NCBI GenBank assembly: GCA_018449715.1
Contig: JAAVVA010000006.1
Location: 62,001-126,000, forward strand
Length of the DNA: 64,000 nucleotides
Direction of reading: 5' to 3'
DNA from: Acidobacteriaceae bacterium dw_441
Lineage (GTDB): Bacteria; Acidobacteriota; Terriglobia; Terriglobales; Acidobacteriaceae
A program made the translations under genes and the position numbers. The notes under the pieces were generated by a model. The model had not been told where the DNA came from, did not search any database, and saw only the letters and a program-made list of their open reading frames with translations. Shown piece after piece: positions 25,369 through 35,162 of this stretch (positions within the stretch are counted from its first letter, which is position 1; every line of letters begins with the position of its first letter).

Positions 25369-26853
25369 ATGTCTCCCAACGTCCTCGCGCTTCTGCCTGA
25401 GATCATCCTTACCATCACCGGCGTTCTCGTCATGGTGGCCGAGCCGGTTCTTCCCGCCGGCCAGAGCCGCAAGCCTCTTGGCGTGCTGGCCATCCTCGGC
25501 ACGCTCGCGGCGGGCTTCGCAAGCTGGTACCAGCTCGGCTTCGGCACCATCCACGCCTACTTCAACACCATCCAGGTGGACTCCTTCTCGGTCTTCTTCC
25601 ACCTGCTGATCGCCGCGATCGTACTCGTCACGCTGCTTAGTTCGCTCGACTACTTCGAAGGCCATGCTTCCCACGCCGGCGAGTACTTCGCCCTCACCCT
25701 CTTCGGCGCCACCGGCATGATGCTGATGACCTGCTCGGTCGAGCTGCTGATGGTCTTTGTTGGTCTCGAGATTTCGTCCATTTCCACCTACATTCTGGCG
25801 GGCTTCCGCAAGGGACAGGCCTCCGCCACCGAGTCCTCCATCAAGTACTTCCTGCTCGGCTCCTTCGCGACCGCCTTCTTCCTCTACGGCATCGCTCTGG
25901 CCTTCGGCTCCACCGGCTCCACCCGCATCGACGTCATCTCGCAGAACCTCGCGAGCACCGCCACCCCGACACTCGCCCTGCTCTCGCTCGCGCTCATCAT
26001 TATCGGTATCGGCTTCAAGGTCTCGGCCGCTCCCTTCCACGTCTGGACCCCCGACGTCTACCAGGGCGCTCCCGCTCCGGTCGTCGGCCTCATGTCCACC
26101 GCCCCCAAGGCCGCGGCCTTCGCGGTCCTGCTGCGCATCCTCTTCTCCGGCTTCCCCTCGTACGAGCCGCGCTGGGCCTCGCTCATCTGGATCATCGCCG
26201 CTCTCTCGATGACCGTCGGCAACCTCGGAGCCCTGCTGCAGCGCGATGTGAAGCGGATGCTGGCATACTCCTCTATCGCCCACGCGGGATACCTTCTGGT
26301 GGCCTACACGGCCTTCCCCGCTGACGGAATCGCTTCGGCCTGTTTCTACACCGCAGCCTACGCTGCGATGAACGTGGGAGCCTTCACCGTCATCACCCAG
26401 ATCGGCGGATATCGCGAGAACGTCCGCACCATCGAGGACTACTCCGGCCTCGCGCTCAAGCGCCCGGTGCTGGCCGCGGTGCTCGGCTTCTTCCTTCTCT
26501 CGCTGATCGGAATCCCCTTCACCGGCGGCTTCTTCGGCAAGTTCTACGTCTTCTCCGCCGCGCTGCACGCGGGCCATGTATGGCTGGCCGTCATCGGCCT
26601 TCTCAACAGCGGCATCGCCTGCTTCTACTACCTGCGCCTGCTGGCTTCGCTGTACTCACGCCGCCCCGCCATCGAGGACAACCTCTTCGACGGCATCACG
26701 GTTACCCTTCCTGCGGCCCTGGCCCTCACGATCACCGCAGCCGCAACCCTACTGCTCGGAATCGCCCCGAACCAGGTGCTCAGCCTTGCACAGCGCAGCG
26801 CCGCAGCCACTGCGCCCGGTTCGGCGAACTCCACTACCAACGCCAGCCGATAA
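25369..26853 (+). CDS. nuoN: NADH-quinone oxidoreductase subunit N
   Basis: A 494-residue antiporter-like subunit with about 14 helices, next to NuoK in the membrane arm. Motifs: [20 protein letters not shown] with the helix-5 Glu, [20 protein letters not shown] with the Lys, and [20 protein letters not shown]. The ATG follows the nuoM stop immediately, and GGAGG lies about 8 bases before it inside nuoM. It is the last gene of the operon and is followed by a strong terminator. Confidence 0.97.
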   Translation: MSPNVLALLPEIILTITGVLVMVAEPVLPAGQSRKPLGVLAILGTLAAGFASWYQLGFGTIHAYFNTIQVDSFSVFFHLLIAAIVLVTLLSSLDYFEGHASHAGEYFALTLFGATGMMLMTCSVELLMVFVGLEISSISTYILAGFRKGQASATESSIKYFLLGSFATAFFLYGIALAFGSTGSTRIDVISQNLASTATPTLALLSLALIIIGIGFKVSAAPFHVWTPDVYQGAPAPVVGLMSTAPKAAAFAVLLRILFSGFPSYEPRWASLIWIIAALSMTVGNLGALLQRDVKRMLAYSSIAHAGYLLVAYTAFPADGIASACFYTAAYAAMNVGAFTVITQIGGYRENVRTIEDYSGLALKRPVLAAVLGFFLLSLIGIPFTGGFFGKFYVFSAALHAGHVWLAVIGLLNSGIACFYYLRLLASLYSRRPAIEDNLFDGITVTLPAALALTITAAATLLLGIAPNQVLSLAQRSAAATAPGSANSTTNASR

Positions 26854-26873
26854 ATCCCAAGCAAACCACAAAC

Positions 26874-26911
26874 GGGCTGCAGGAGTTCATCTCCTGCAGC
26901 CCATTTCTTTT
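26874..26911 (+). terminator. Intrinsic terminator of the nuo operon
   Basis: GGGCTGCAGGAG pairs perfectly with CTCCTGCAGCCC (12 bp) around the loop TTCAT, followed by ATTTCTTTT. It lies 20 bases after the nuoN stop and just before the convergent copD gene. Confidence 0.9.
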
Positions 26912-26922
26912 CTCCCCGTTCC

Positions 26923-27801
26923 CTACATCTCTCCCGCCGGGGGACTGTTTGCCAGCCAGGCCGATGCGATAAGAATCAGAATCATCACCACTGCCTCCAT
27001 CCGAAGACTGCGGATAAATCCCTTTTCGCTCTCCTCGTCCCAAGCGCCACGTCTCAGCCGCGACCGGTTCCATCCCCCAAGAGCAAGAGCCGTCAGCACC
27101 AGGATCAGCTTTACGATCAGCGTACCTCCCCATTGCGAGCGCGTCAGAGGAGCGACCGATCCTCCCAGTCCAAGATAAGCGTTATAGATTCCGCTCAGGA
27201 TTACCCCCGCAAGCGCAATGGTCGCCCCCTTCGAGAGTTTGAGCCCGTATTCCTGAACCTCCAAAGTCACAGCCTCGTTCATCACCAACAGGCCGGAGAC
27301 GAGAACGCCACCGCTCCAAACCGCCATCGAAAGCAGATGAACCCACTGCCCTGCCTCCTGCACGGTGAGGTTTCCATAGGATGCCGCGTGTCCGGAAGCT
27401 GCACGAAACGCCGCGAGAAGGGCGAATGCAATCACCAGAAGGGAGCTGCTCCTCTTCGTCAGTCCACGCAAAACAAAAAGCGTGGCGGCGATCACCACGA
27501 CCAAGAGAAACTGCGCGGCCCAGACATGCCCCGGCTGCGTCTCAAACACAGCCTGCCTCATCAGGCCGCAGACGGCGGCAAAGCCAGACTCCCCGCTCAA
27601 GCTGGCCGTAAGCAGCCATGACTGGGCAGCGAGAGCGCAGACGAGCGCCACTGCAAGTCCTCGCAGCAAACGGATAAGGCGAAGCTCCCAAGGAGCTTTA
27701 TAAGCCAGCCACCACCCGGCCAGCAGCGCTCCCCATGCACCTGAATAAGCCAGATTGTAGACCGCAGAGGCGAGCACTCGCAGCAGGAAAAGCTTATCCA
27801 T
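26923..27801 (-). CDS. copD: CopD-family copper resistance/import membrane protein
   Basis: A 292-residue inner-membrane protein with about eight hydrophobic segments. GQWVHLLSMAVWSGGVL contains the conserved His and Trp-Ser-Gly motif of the CopD family, thought to pass copper across the membrane. It follows copC by 40 bases in the same direction, so the two form an operon, the usual CopC-CopD partnership for periplasmic copper handling. It is not fused to CopC, unlike YcnJ. Confidence 0.87.
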   Translation of the reverse strand: MDKLFLLRVLASAVYNLAYSGAWGALLAGWWLAYKAPWELRLIRLLRGLAVALVCALAAQSWLLTASLSGESGFAAVCGLMRQAVFETQPGHVWAAQFLLVVVIAATLFVLRGLTKRSSSLLVIAFALLAAFRAASGHAASYGNLTVQEAGQWVHLLSMAVWSGGVLVSGLLVMNEAVTLEVQEYGLKLSKGATIALAGVILSGIYNAYLGLGGSVAPLTRSQWGGTLIVKLILVLTALALGGWNRSRLRRGAWDEESEKGFIRSLRMEAVVMILILIASAWLANSPPAGEM

Positions 27802-27841
27802 TGGATCTTCGGTTATTCAGAGAATCCCTCGTATTCTCGCA

Positions 27842-28216
27842 CTACCTTACGGTGAACTTGTACTCGCCTTCCATGCGATGACCATCGACCGCGGCCGCCA
27901 CCCAGTGGACGGTATACGGTCCAGCTGGAAGGGGTCCAGGAACATCCAGGGTCAGCACCTTCGCATCCGAGGGATTGGCCTTGGACTTCTCATGGCCGAC
28001 TGCTGTCCCCTTGCCGTCCAGCAGCTTCAGAGAGCTGAACTGCGCCACCAGCCCCTCTGAAAACGTCATCGAAATCTTTTTCGGCGACTCGACCGTAGAA
28101 TCCGCAGCCGGAACCATCACCTTCGGTCGCGCATGAGCCCATGCACGCGATGCCCCGATCATTGCTACCGCTCCAACAACGAGTACAGAAACCATCCTGT
28201 AAAGTCTTCTTTTCAT
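27842..28216 (-). CDS. copC: Periplasmic copper-binding protein CopC
   Basis: A 124-residue exported protein. The signal peptide ends ...SRAWA, so the mature protein begins with His28 (HARPKV). Together with Asp111 and His113 in AVDGHRMEGEY this forms the Cu(II) site of CopC proteins, in which the N-terminal amine and His take part. The Met-rich Cu(I) site of the Pseudomonas type is missing, so this is a Cu(II)-only CopC. The Greek-key strands MTFSEGLVAQFSSLKLLDG and YTVHWVAAAVDGH match the family. The ATG follows AGAAAGG. It is upstream of copD in an operon. Confidence 0.9.
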   Translation of the reverse strand: MKRRLYRMVSVLVVGAVAMIGASRAWAHARPKVMVPAADSTVESPKKISMTFSEGLVAQFSSLKLLDGKGTAVGHEKSKANPSDAKVLTLDVPGPLPAGPYTVHWVAAAVDGHRMEGEYKFTVR

Positions 28217-28274
28217 GAATACCTTTCTAACCCAAGCAGCATCTTTTATTTGTCATTTTGCAGGAGCATCCAAC

Positions 28275-28303
28275 AAAAAACCCTCGCCGAAGCGAGGGTT
28301 TTT
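28275..28303 (-). terminator. Intrinsic terminator downstream of atpE
   Basis: ACCCTCGC pairs with GCGAGGGT around a CGAA-type tetraloop, flanked by A runs on one side and T runs on the other, so it can work in both directions. It closes the atpZ-I-B-E transcript 20 bases after atpE and separates it from copC. Confidence 0.88.
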
Positions 28304-28323
28304 CCAGAACAAGCGAAATTCGC

Positions 28324-28629
28324 TTATGCCTGTACCTTGAGGAAGATGATGACGAAGGTGAACAGGGCGAGCGACTCGATGAAGGCCAGACCGAGAATCA
28401 GGAAGATGAAGATTCCGGGGCGTGCTCCGGGGTTGCGGGCGAGCGCCTCGGTGGCCGAAGCGGTGGCCTTACCCTGCGCGAGACCGCAGAGACCGGCGGC
28501 GAGGGCCATGCCCAGACCGGCAGCCAGCGGAACCCACTGCGCTGCGGGCGAAACGGTGCCCTGAGCAAAGGCCGGAGTTGCGAGGAACATCGCGGCCAAC
28601 GACATAAACAGATACTGAAGCTTCTTCAT
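28324..28629 (-). CDS. atpE: ATP synthase Fo subunit c
   Basis: A 101-residue proteolipid forming the rotor ring. It has an N-terminal signal-like hydrophobic stretch (MSLAAMFLATPAFAQ) ahead of the normal hairpin, as in some other c subunits. Helix 1 is Gly/Ala-rich, the loop is ALARNPGARPG, and helix 2 holds the ion-carrying Glu in AFIESLALF. A Gln in helix 1 (GLAQGKA) lines up with Gln32 of Na+-type rings and Ser follows the Glu, but Leu replaces the usual Thr, so ion choice is unclear. The start at 28629 has GGAG six bases upstream, better placed than the ATG at 28641. Confidence 0.94.
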   Translation of the reverse strand: MKKLQYLFMSLAAMFLATPAFAQGTVSPAAQWVPLAAGLGMALAAGLCGLAQGKATASATEALARNPGARPGIFIFLILGLAFIESLALFTFVIIFLKVQA

Positions 28630-28753
28630 GTACGACTCCATCTCCCGTCAAATCGCCGCCAGTGGGTGGTTGATGCTCACCGTGCTGGCACCCTCACGCT
28701 TGCGGCGTTACTGCTGCCGCAAGGAGGGAGTCCCCTCGCGGCCATGCTCAAAC

Positions 28754-29485
28754 TTAGTGGTCGTGCGCAACCGCCAGGGACAGGTAGATCGTCGCCAGCA
28801 GCATGAAAACGTAGGCCTGGATGACCGCCACGCCAAGATGCAGCCCCAGGAAGACCAGCGGGATTCCCACCGGGATCAGCGAGAAGAACGCCAGCGTCAG
28901 CAGGTCGCCCGCAAACATGTTCGCGTAAAGACGAACCGTAAGCGAAAGCACGCGGGCGCAGTGCGAGATGATCTCGATCGGGAACAGCAGCGGATACAGC
29001 CACCACACCGGCCCGAGAAACTGCTTGATGTACCCCGCCCCGTTCGCGCGGATGCCGTGGTAGTGGTAGTACAGGAAGGTCACCAGCGCGAAGCCCAGCG
29101 GAACCACAACGTCCGCCGTCGGAGACTCAAGGCCGGGGACCAGTCCGAGCAGGTTGCTCAGCAGGATGAAGAGGAACAGTGCCGTCAGGTAGGTGACGAA
29201 GCGCTCGGAGCCATGCCCGATGATCTGCTCGCCCTGATCGGCGACGAAGGAGTTCGCCATCTCGGCCAGGTGCTGGGCAGCTCCCGGCTTTTCGACGCTT
29301 AGCGTCAGCCGGACGACAACAAAGTAAGCGACCAAAATCGCGAAGACCAGCAGCTCCATTGCAAACGAGTTCGTAATCGGAGCCTGCGGGTACTTCGGAT
29401 GCACATGAAACACCTCTAGCAGCGCCGTAACAAGCGCGGCGAAGTGGGCGTTCAGAAACTTTGTGAACAAAAGCTGAGTCGGCAT
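28754..29485 (-). CDS. atpB: ATP synthase Fo subunit a
   Basis: A 243-residue membrane stator subunit with the ion half-channels. The essential arginine is in LSLTVRLYANMFAGDLL. GLVPGLESPTADVVVPLGFAL is the conserved helix-3 region. A 125-base gap separates it from atpE downstream and 28 bases from atpI upstream. Length and helix pattern are normal. No b subunit or F1 gene lies in the window. Confidence 0.96.
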   Translation of the reverse strand: MPTQLLFTKFLNAHFAALVTALLEVFHVHPKYPQAPITNSFAMELLVFAILVAYFVVVRLTLSVEKPGAAQHLAEMANSFVADQGEQIIGHGSERFVTYLTALFLFILLSNLLGLVPGLESPTADVVVPLGFALVTFLYYHYHGIRANGAGYIKQFLGPVWWLYPLLFPIEIISHCARVLSLTVRLYANMFAGDLLTLAFFSLIPVGIPLVFLGLHLGVAVIQAYVFMLLATIYLSLAVAHDH

Positions 29486-29513
29486 ATAAATTTGTGGAAA
29501 CGGCAGGTCGAGC

Positions 29514-29924
29514 CTAGACAGTCCAAGCCTTCACCAGCCTCAGGCCTTCCACCGTGAGTGCGAACACTCCCAGTGCAAGCCCAGCCGCAAGCGCATAGAC
29601 TGAACCGTTCAGTACCTTAAGGCTAACATACAGAAGCGCGATCGTGAGCCCGAGGCGTACAAAGAACCCCAGCAAAAGCAGCCCGATCGGTCGGGCGACA
29701 CCTCCGCCGTCCATCCGGGCCATCACCGCTGTCATCAGGCGCAGCCACTCCCACAGCCCCGAGGCTGAGATCACCGACCCGACCAGCAGCAGAACCGCAG
29801 ACTGCCAGCCCAGTTTCCACCACAAGAGCAACGCGCCGACAGCGGTAACCACCGCCAAAAGCCGCAACGCCCGCAGGATGGTCGTGCGGAAGTCCGCGTC
29901 CGAAAATGACTCCAACGCCCTCAT
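29514..29924 (-). CDS. atpI: ATP synthase subunit I-like protein
   Basis: A 136-residue membrane protein with four hydrophobic segments, matching the AtpI (ATP-synt_I) pattern: two hairpins with a short loop (MARMDGGGVARPIG). AtpI proteins help assemble the c-ring and may handle Mg2+. ATG 29924 overlaps the atpZ stop by four bases (ATGA); codons further upstream belong to the atpZ region. Position before atpB supports the call more than sequence, which is poorly conserved in this family. Confidence 0.8.
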   Translation of the reverse strand: MRALESFSDADFRTTILRALRLLAVVTAVGALLLWWKLGWQSAVLLLVGSVISASGLWEWLRLMTAVMARMDGGGVARPIGLLLLGFFVRLGLTIALLYVSLKVLNGSVYALAAGLALGVFALTVEGLRLVKAWTV

Positions 29925-30157
29925 CGCCCACCCTTCAGGTACCGCGAGGCGGTCATGAAAATCTGCAAAAATCCTCCAATCGCCCCCAGAATGATCCCGG
30001 CGATCCCAATCCAGTTCTGATGAAAGTGACGGTCGAGCCACGAACCGAGCAGCCAGCCGATCACGCAGCCAGCCGGCAGGGCAATCGCGAGCTGGATCAT
30101 CGACTCGGCCTTCACCAGGTCGCCCAGCGCTCCGCCCTTCTTCCCATCCTTAGCCAT
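29921..30157 (-). CDS. atpZ: AtpZ/AtpI-like small ATP synthase accessory protein
   Basis: A 78-residue protein with a basic start (MAKDGKKGG) and two membrane helices (SMIQLAIALPAGCVIGWLLG and WIGIAGIILGAIGGFLQIF), joined by a GSWLDRHFHQ loop. This is the PF09527-type small AtpZ/AtpQ shape found ahead of atpI-atpB in many bacteria. The frame is open upstream for 180 codons but those are the antisense of lysS. It is the first gene of the reverse atp cluster and divergent from lysS, 84 bases away. Confidence 0.82.
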   Translation of the reverse strand: MAKDGKKGGALGDLVKAESMIQLAIALPAGCVIGWLLGSWLDRHFHQNWIGIAGIILGAIGGFLQIFMTASRYLKGGR

Positions 30158-30202
30158 AGCGAACACTATTACATCATGGGTAGCCGGGCGTGGACGAACC
30201 TC

Positions 30203-30208
30203 TATACT
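30203..30208 (+). promoter_or_regulatory. Probable -10 element of lysS
   Basis: TATACT lies 34 bases before the lysS start codon, in the lysS-atpZ divergent region. No convincing -35 was seen. The start codon has its own ribosome-binding site, AAAGGAAG. Confidence 0.4.
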
Positions 30209-30241
30209 GAACCATGACGATCCAGACCTAAAGGAAGCAAC

Positions 30242-31894
<1,653 letters not shown>

Positions 31895-31912
31895 GCACTC
31901 TCCATTCAAATC

Positions 31913-31949
31913 AAAGGGCGAACAGGATACATATCCTGTTCGCCTTTTT
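31913..31949. terminator. Bidirectional terminator between lysS and the Rrf2 gene
   Basis: GGCGAACAGGAT pairs with ATCCTGTTCGCC around ACAT, with A residues before and TTTTT after, so it works for lysS on the + strand and for the convergent Rrf2 gene on the - strand. Confidence 0.9.
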
Positions 31950-31977
31950 CGTTTCCAGCGTGGCTAGGTGGAGAGTC

Positions 31978-32355
31978 TTACTTCCCTTTCTTCACCCTCT
32001 TCATCACCTGCGCCAGCGAATGCTCGTTCATCGCCTCGATTGCGTCTTCGCGCACCTTCTTCAGCAGGCTGGCGAGGGACTTGTCCTCCACCGAAAGCCA
32101 GTCTCCGGCGGTTGCCGCGAAGACGTCTCCCAGCCCGACCTGCTTCGGCGGAAGCTTCAGGCGCGCCCCTCCGCGGGGCCCCTTCTTCTGTTCGATCAGG
32201 CCGGCTCCGTGCAGCAGCAGAAACGCCCTGCGCACCATCACCGCACTCTCCTGCAAGGCCTCGGCGATCTCGGACGAGGTCTTCATCCCGCCCGGCTCCT
32301 GCGCCAGGACGGTCAACACTTTTATTGCCAATTGAAATCGTTCACTCTGAGCCAT
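31978..32355 (-). CDS. Rrf2-family transcriptional regulator without Fe-S cysteines
   Basis: A 125-residue winged-helix regulator. QSERFQLAIKVLTVLAQEPG is the Rrf2 opening, followed by the HTH SSEIAEALQESAVMVRRAFL and the wing KGPRGGARLKLPP. No cysteine is present anywhere, so it cannot hold the [2Fe-2S] cluster of IscR/NsrR and must sense something else, as YwnA-type members do. The C-terminus is basic (MKRVKKGK). It is divergent from the ymdB gene, 69 bases away, so both may share control. Confidence 0.85.
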   Translation of the reverse strand: MAQSERFQLAIKVLTVLAQEPGGMKTSSEIAEALQESAVMVRRAFLLLHGAGLIEQKKGPRGGARLKLPPKQVGLGDVFAATAGDWLSVEDKSLASLLKKVREDAIEAMNEHSLAQVMKRVKKGK

Positions 32356-32424
32356 CCTCAGCAAGCTACCACACCCACTGCACTTGTGACGTTAGCGCGC
32401 CATCGCTCCATGTAAAATCTTTGA

Positions 32425-33219
32425 GTGAATATCCTCTTCGTCGGCGACGTCTTCGGCTCCGCCGGTCGCCACATCGTCCGGGAGCACCTCTCCCACCTGA
32501 TCGAAACCCACTCCGTCGACCTGCTCGTTATCAACGGCGAAAACTCCGCGGGCGGGTTCGGGATTACCCCCTCGCTCGCCGAAGAGTTCTTCGACATGGG
32601 AGCCCATGTCATCACCACCGGCAACCACATCTGGGACAAACGCGAGATCTTCGAGTACATGACCGTCCCGGCCGACTCGCACGAGCGCGGTCGTCGCGTG
32701 CTGCGCCCCGCCAACTACGCCGTTGGAACGCCGGGCTTCGGCTTCTACCAAGGGGAGCTGCCCTCGGGGCAATCGTACGCCGTCCTAAACCTGCAGGGGC
32801 GGGTCTTCATGTCCTCCTGCGACGACCCGTTCCGCAAGGCCGACGAGCTTCTCAGCAAGATCACGGCAAAGGTCATCCTGCTGGATATCCACGCCGAAAC
32901 GACCAGCGAAAAATGCGCCCTCGGGTGGTACCTCGACGGTCGGGTGACCGCCGTCCTGGGGACCCACACCCACATCCCCACCGCCGACGCCCGCGTGCTG
33001 CCGGGAGGGACCGCCTACATCACCGATGTCGGCATGTCCGGCCCGTATGACTCGGTCATCGGGGTCGAGACGGAGCTGGTTCTCAACCGCTTCCTGACCG
33101 GGATGCCCGGAAAGTTCGAAGCCGCCAAGGGAAACCCTAAGATGGCCGCCGTGCTGATCGGCTGCGATGGGACCACGGGACGCGCTTACTCCATTCAACA
33201 CCTGATGCTGGGCGAGTAA
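32425..33219 (+). CDS. ymdB: YmdB-family metallophosphodiesterase
   Basis: A 264-residue cytoplasmic dinuclear-metal phosphodiesterase of the TIGR00282 type, shown in Bacillus to hydrolyse cyclic nucleotides such as 2',3'-cAMP and to affect RNA decay and biofilm. Metal-binding motifs are all present: FVGDVFGSAGR, NGENSAGGFG, TTGNHIWDK, LDIHAETTSEK and GTHTHIPTAD. GTG start. No RNase Y gene is adjacent. A bidirectional terminator follows it. Confidence 0.93.
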   Translation: MNILFVGDVFGSAGRHIVREHLSHLIETHSVDLLVINGENSAGGFGITPSLAEEFFDMGAHVITTGNHIWDKREIFEYMTVPADSHERGRRVLRPANYAVGTPGFGFYQGELPSGQSYAVLNLQGRVFMSSCDDPFRKADELLSKITAKVILLDIHAETTSEKCALGWYLDGRVTAVLGTHTHIPTADARVLPGGTAYITDVGMSGPYDSVIGVETELVLNRFLTGMPGKFEAAKGNPKMAAVLIGCDGTTGRAYSIQHLMLGE

Positions 33220-33258
33220 GACCTCTCATCCTCCGCTCCATCAATTTTCCCCAAAAAT

Positions 33259-33290
33259 AAAAGAGGCAGCCCCGAAGGGCTGCCTCTTTT
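33259..33290. terminator. Bidirectional terminator between ymdB and the 441-residue gene
   Basis: AAAAGAGGCAGCCC pairs perfectly (14 bp) with GGGCTGCCTCTTTT around CGAA. The A and T runs at the two ends serve both convergent genes. Confidence 0.92.
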
Positions 33291-33305
33291 GGTGTGGCTT
33301 ACCGT

Positions 33306-34631
33306 TTACCGACGGCGAGCAGCAGGGCGACGAGCCGCAGCGGGCTTCGCCGGAGCCTTCTTCTCGACGGTGGCGCCGTTGCTCATGGTGATCATGAGCG
33401 GCTGGGGCGTGAAGGAGTCGTAGGTTCCGGTGACCGTCACCTTGTCTCCAGCCGCGGGAACCGTCTTCAGAGGAGCCGCGAGGTTGAAGGTGAAGTCCGC
33501 CGTCTTCGACTGAACCGCATCGTCGGAGACTGCAACCTGCAGAGCCGTGTCAGAGACCGAGACCACGGTTGCGTCGGGGAACTGCACCGTCTTGCCCTTG
33601 ACCGTATCCCAGACCTTGGCTGCGTCCTCGGGGGTTCCGTTCTGGAGGATGAACTCCTTGTCGGAGATTGCGAGGGTCGCCGGGTCAGGCGTACCGGCGA
33701 GAACCTGCTTCACGATGTCAGCTGGCGAAGGAGCAGGCTTGACCGAGCTGGCAAAGTCCGCCGGGGGATTAAGGGTCGCCTGCGAAGCGGTCGCAACCGC
33801 GTCGAAGCCGTCGTCCGCACCGTGGAACTTCTTGTAGCAGTACTTCGCGAGCGGCATCATCTGCGACTTGTAGGGCTCGGGGGCGAAGGAAGCCGCGCGA
33901 GCACCGTACCAGGCGCAGTTCAGCAGGTCGGGAGGCGTGGACTGGTAGTAGGCCTGAGCCAGCGTGTAGGTGTCCTGCAGAAGCAGGCCGGGAACCTTGG
34001 TCTGGTCTTCGGGAACGCTCGAGAGGCTCTCCTTCAGGTGAGTGACCGCTGTCGCTCCGTCCTTCTTGCCGAGAGCATCCGCGGCGATGGTGCGGTGGAA
34101 GACCGGGGCGGCTGCGCTCTTCAGCTTGTTGAAGTCCTCTTCGCTGACGGCTTCGGGCTTGGGAGCCGAGAGACCCTTCTGGGCAAAGTCAGCGGCCTTG
34201 TCGTACTCGGCCTGCTTCGCGGTCGCATCTGTCAGCTTGTCGGCGTTCTGGCTGCGGAAGTAGGTCTCGAAGGTCAGGGCGCGCATGTTGTTGGGCTCAA
34301 CCTGCAGGAGCCGGTCCGCCGTATCGAGCGTCTTAGCCGGGTCGAACTGGCTGTAGGCCAGCATCAGGCGCTGCAGCACGTCGGCCTTCACCTGCGACTG
34401 CGGATACTTCGTCAGGTAAGCCTCGAGCGCAGGAGCCTGCGTCTGGGGCGTGCTCTGCCCGATAGCCGCGGTGTAATCGTTGTATTCAGCCGGGGGAAGG
34501 GTTACTCCACCCCCTGCTTGCTGTGCGTTCGACCCGGCGCTCGCCGGGGCTTGTGCAACCGCAATACGCGCACAGGATGCAACGCTAGCGACCGCCAGGA
34601 GAGACGCAACGACTGCCTTCTTCATTCCCAC
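33306..34631 (-). CDS. Exported TPR-like protein of unknown function with a basic tail
   Basis: A 441-residue protein with signal peptide (MKKAVVASLLAVASVASCA...AQA). Residues about 45-290 are helical with TPR-like repeats (ALEAYLTKYPQSQVKADVLQ, TADRLLQVEPNNMRAL). The C-terminal third is beta-rich (VKGKTVQFPDATVVSVSDTA, KVTVTGTYDSFTPQPLM). It ends in an Ala/Pro/Arg tail (KKAPAKPAAARRPAARRR), which could bind nucleic acid or acidic polymers. I do not recognise a named family. A cysteine at the end of the signal segment (SCA) could be a lipid-anchor site but lacks a good lipobox. Confidence 0.75.
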   Translation of the reverse strand: MGMKKAVVASLLAVASVASCARIAVAQAPASAGSNAQQAGGGVTLPPAEYNDYTAAIGQSTPQTQAPALEAYLTKYPQSQVKADVLQRLMLAYSQFDPAKTLDTADRLLQVEPNNMRALTFETYFRSQNADKLTDATAKQAEYDKAADFAQKGLSAPKPEAVSEEDFNKLKSAAAPVFHRTIAADALGKKDGATAVTHLKESLSSVPEDQTKVPGLLLQDTYTLAQAYYQSTPPDLLNCAWYGARAASFAPEPYKSQMMPLAKYCYKKFHGADDGFDAVATASQATLNPPADFASSVKPAPSPADIVKQVLAGTPDPATLAISDKEFILQNGTPEDAAKVWDTVKGKTVQFPDATVVSVSDTALQVAVSDDAVQSKTADFTFNLAAPLKTVPAAGDKVTVTGTYDSFTPQPLMITMSNGATVEKKAPAKPAAARRPAARRR

Positions 34632-35162
34632 ACTCCTCAGTTAGATCTCTCATTTGAATCTGCCGAACAGAATTTCTGGTCGGTCAGTTCGATATATCAC
34701 ACTCTGGATATAACACAACATGAATGGCACACTTGGCCAGCCGTCCCACCTTACACTCAACCAGTGGCCAAGCGGTTCAACTGCGCTCGTGCATCATGGC
34801 ATGATGATGTGCGGATTATAGAAAGCACATCTGCTCATGGCAAGAGTCACAAATTCCGCCGGAGAAATTGATCTGGGCTTCTGTTGCCCACTTATCTTTA
34901 CATGATTCGCGTCCAGGTTCGTTAAAGCCGGAGAAACTTTCCCGTCCCGGGATCTTTGCAAATGCACCTTTTCTCGTGCAGATTCAGGGGATTAGAGCAA
35001 CAACGGATGCACCCCACACCCATTGGTGGTATTAGGGACGGATTATCCACAATAAGTAGTGTTGCCACCGTTGATTCTGCGTTCCAGGGACGCTACAGTT
35101 AGCACAGTCTTACAACTATGCTGTGCCCCTTCCCCAAGGAAGCCACGAGGCACGGCTGAGAG
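34632..35162. other. Non-coding spacer upstream of smc
   Basis: About 530 bases without a convincing gene. It is more AT-rich than its flanks and should hold the promoters of the divergent 441-residue gene and smc. One perfect DnaA-box sequence, TTATCCACA, is at 35043-35051, but no cluster of boxes or AT-rich unwinding element accompanies it, so no origin is called. A GAGAGGTGA ribosome-binding region precedes smc. Confidence 0.6.

Noticed and set aside
25240..26577. 445-codon reverse frame opposite nuoM/nuoN
   Set aside because: Low-complexity shadow; no ribosome-binding site or motif.
33294..34871. 525-codon forward frame opposite the 441-residue exported protein
   Set aside because: No domain; the reverse frame has a signal peptide and repeats and a matching terminator, so that one is the gene.
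35043..35051. DnaA box TTATCCACA suggesting an origin
   Set aside because: Only one perfect copy was seen, with no dnaA/dnaN, no box cluster and no AT-rich unwinding region.
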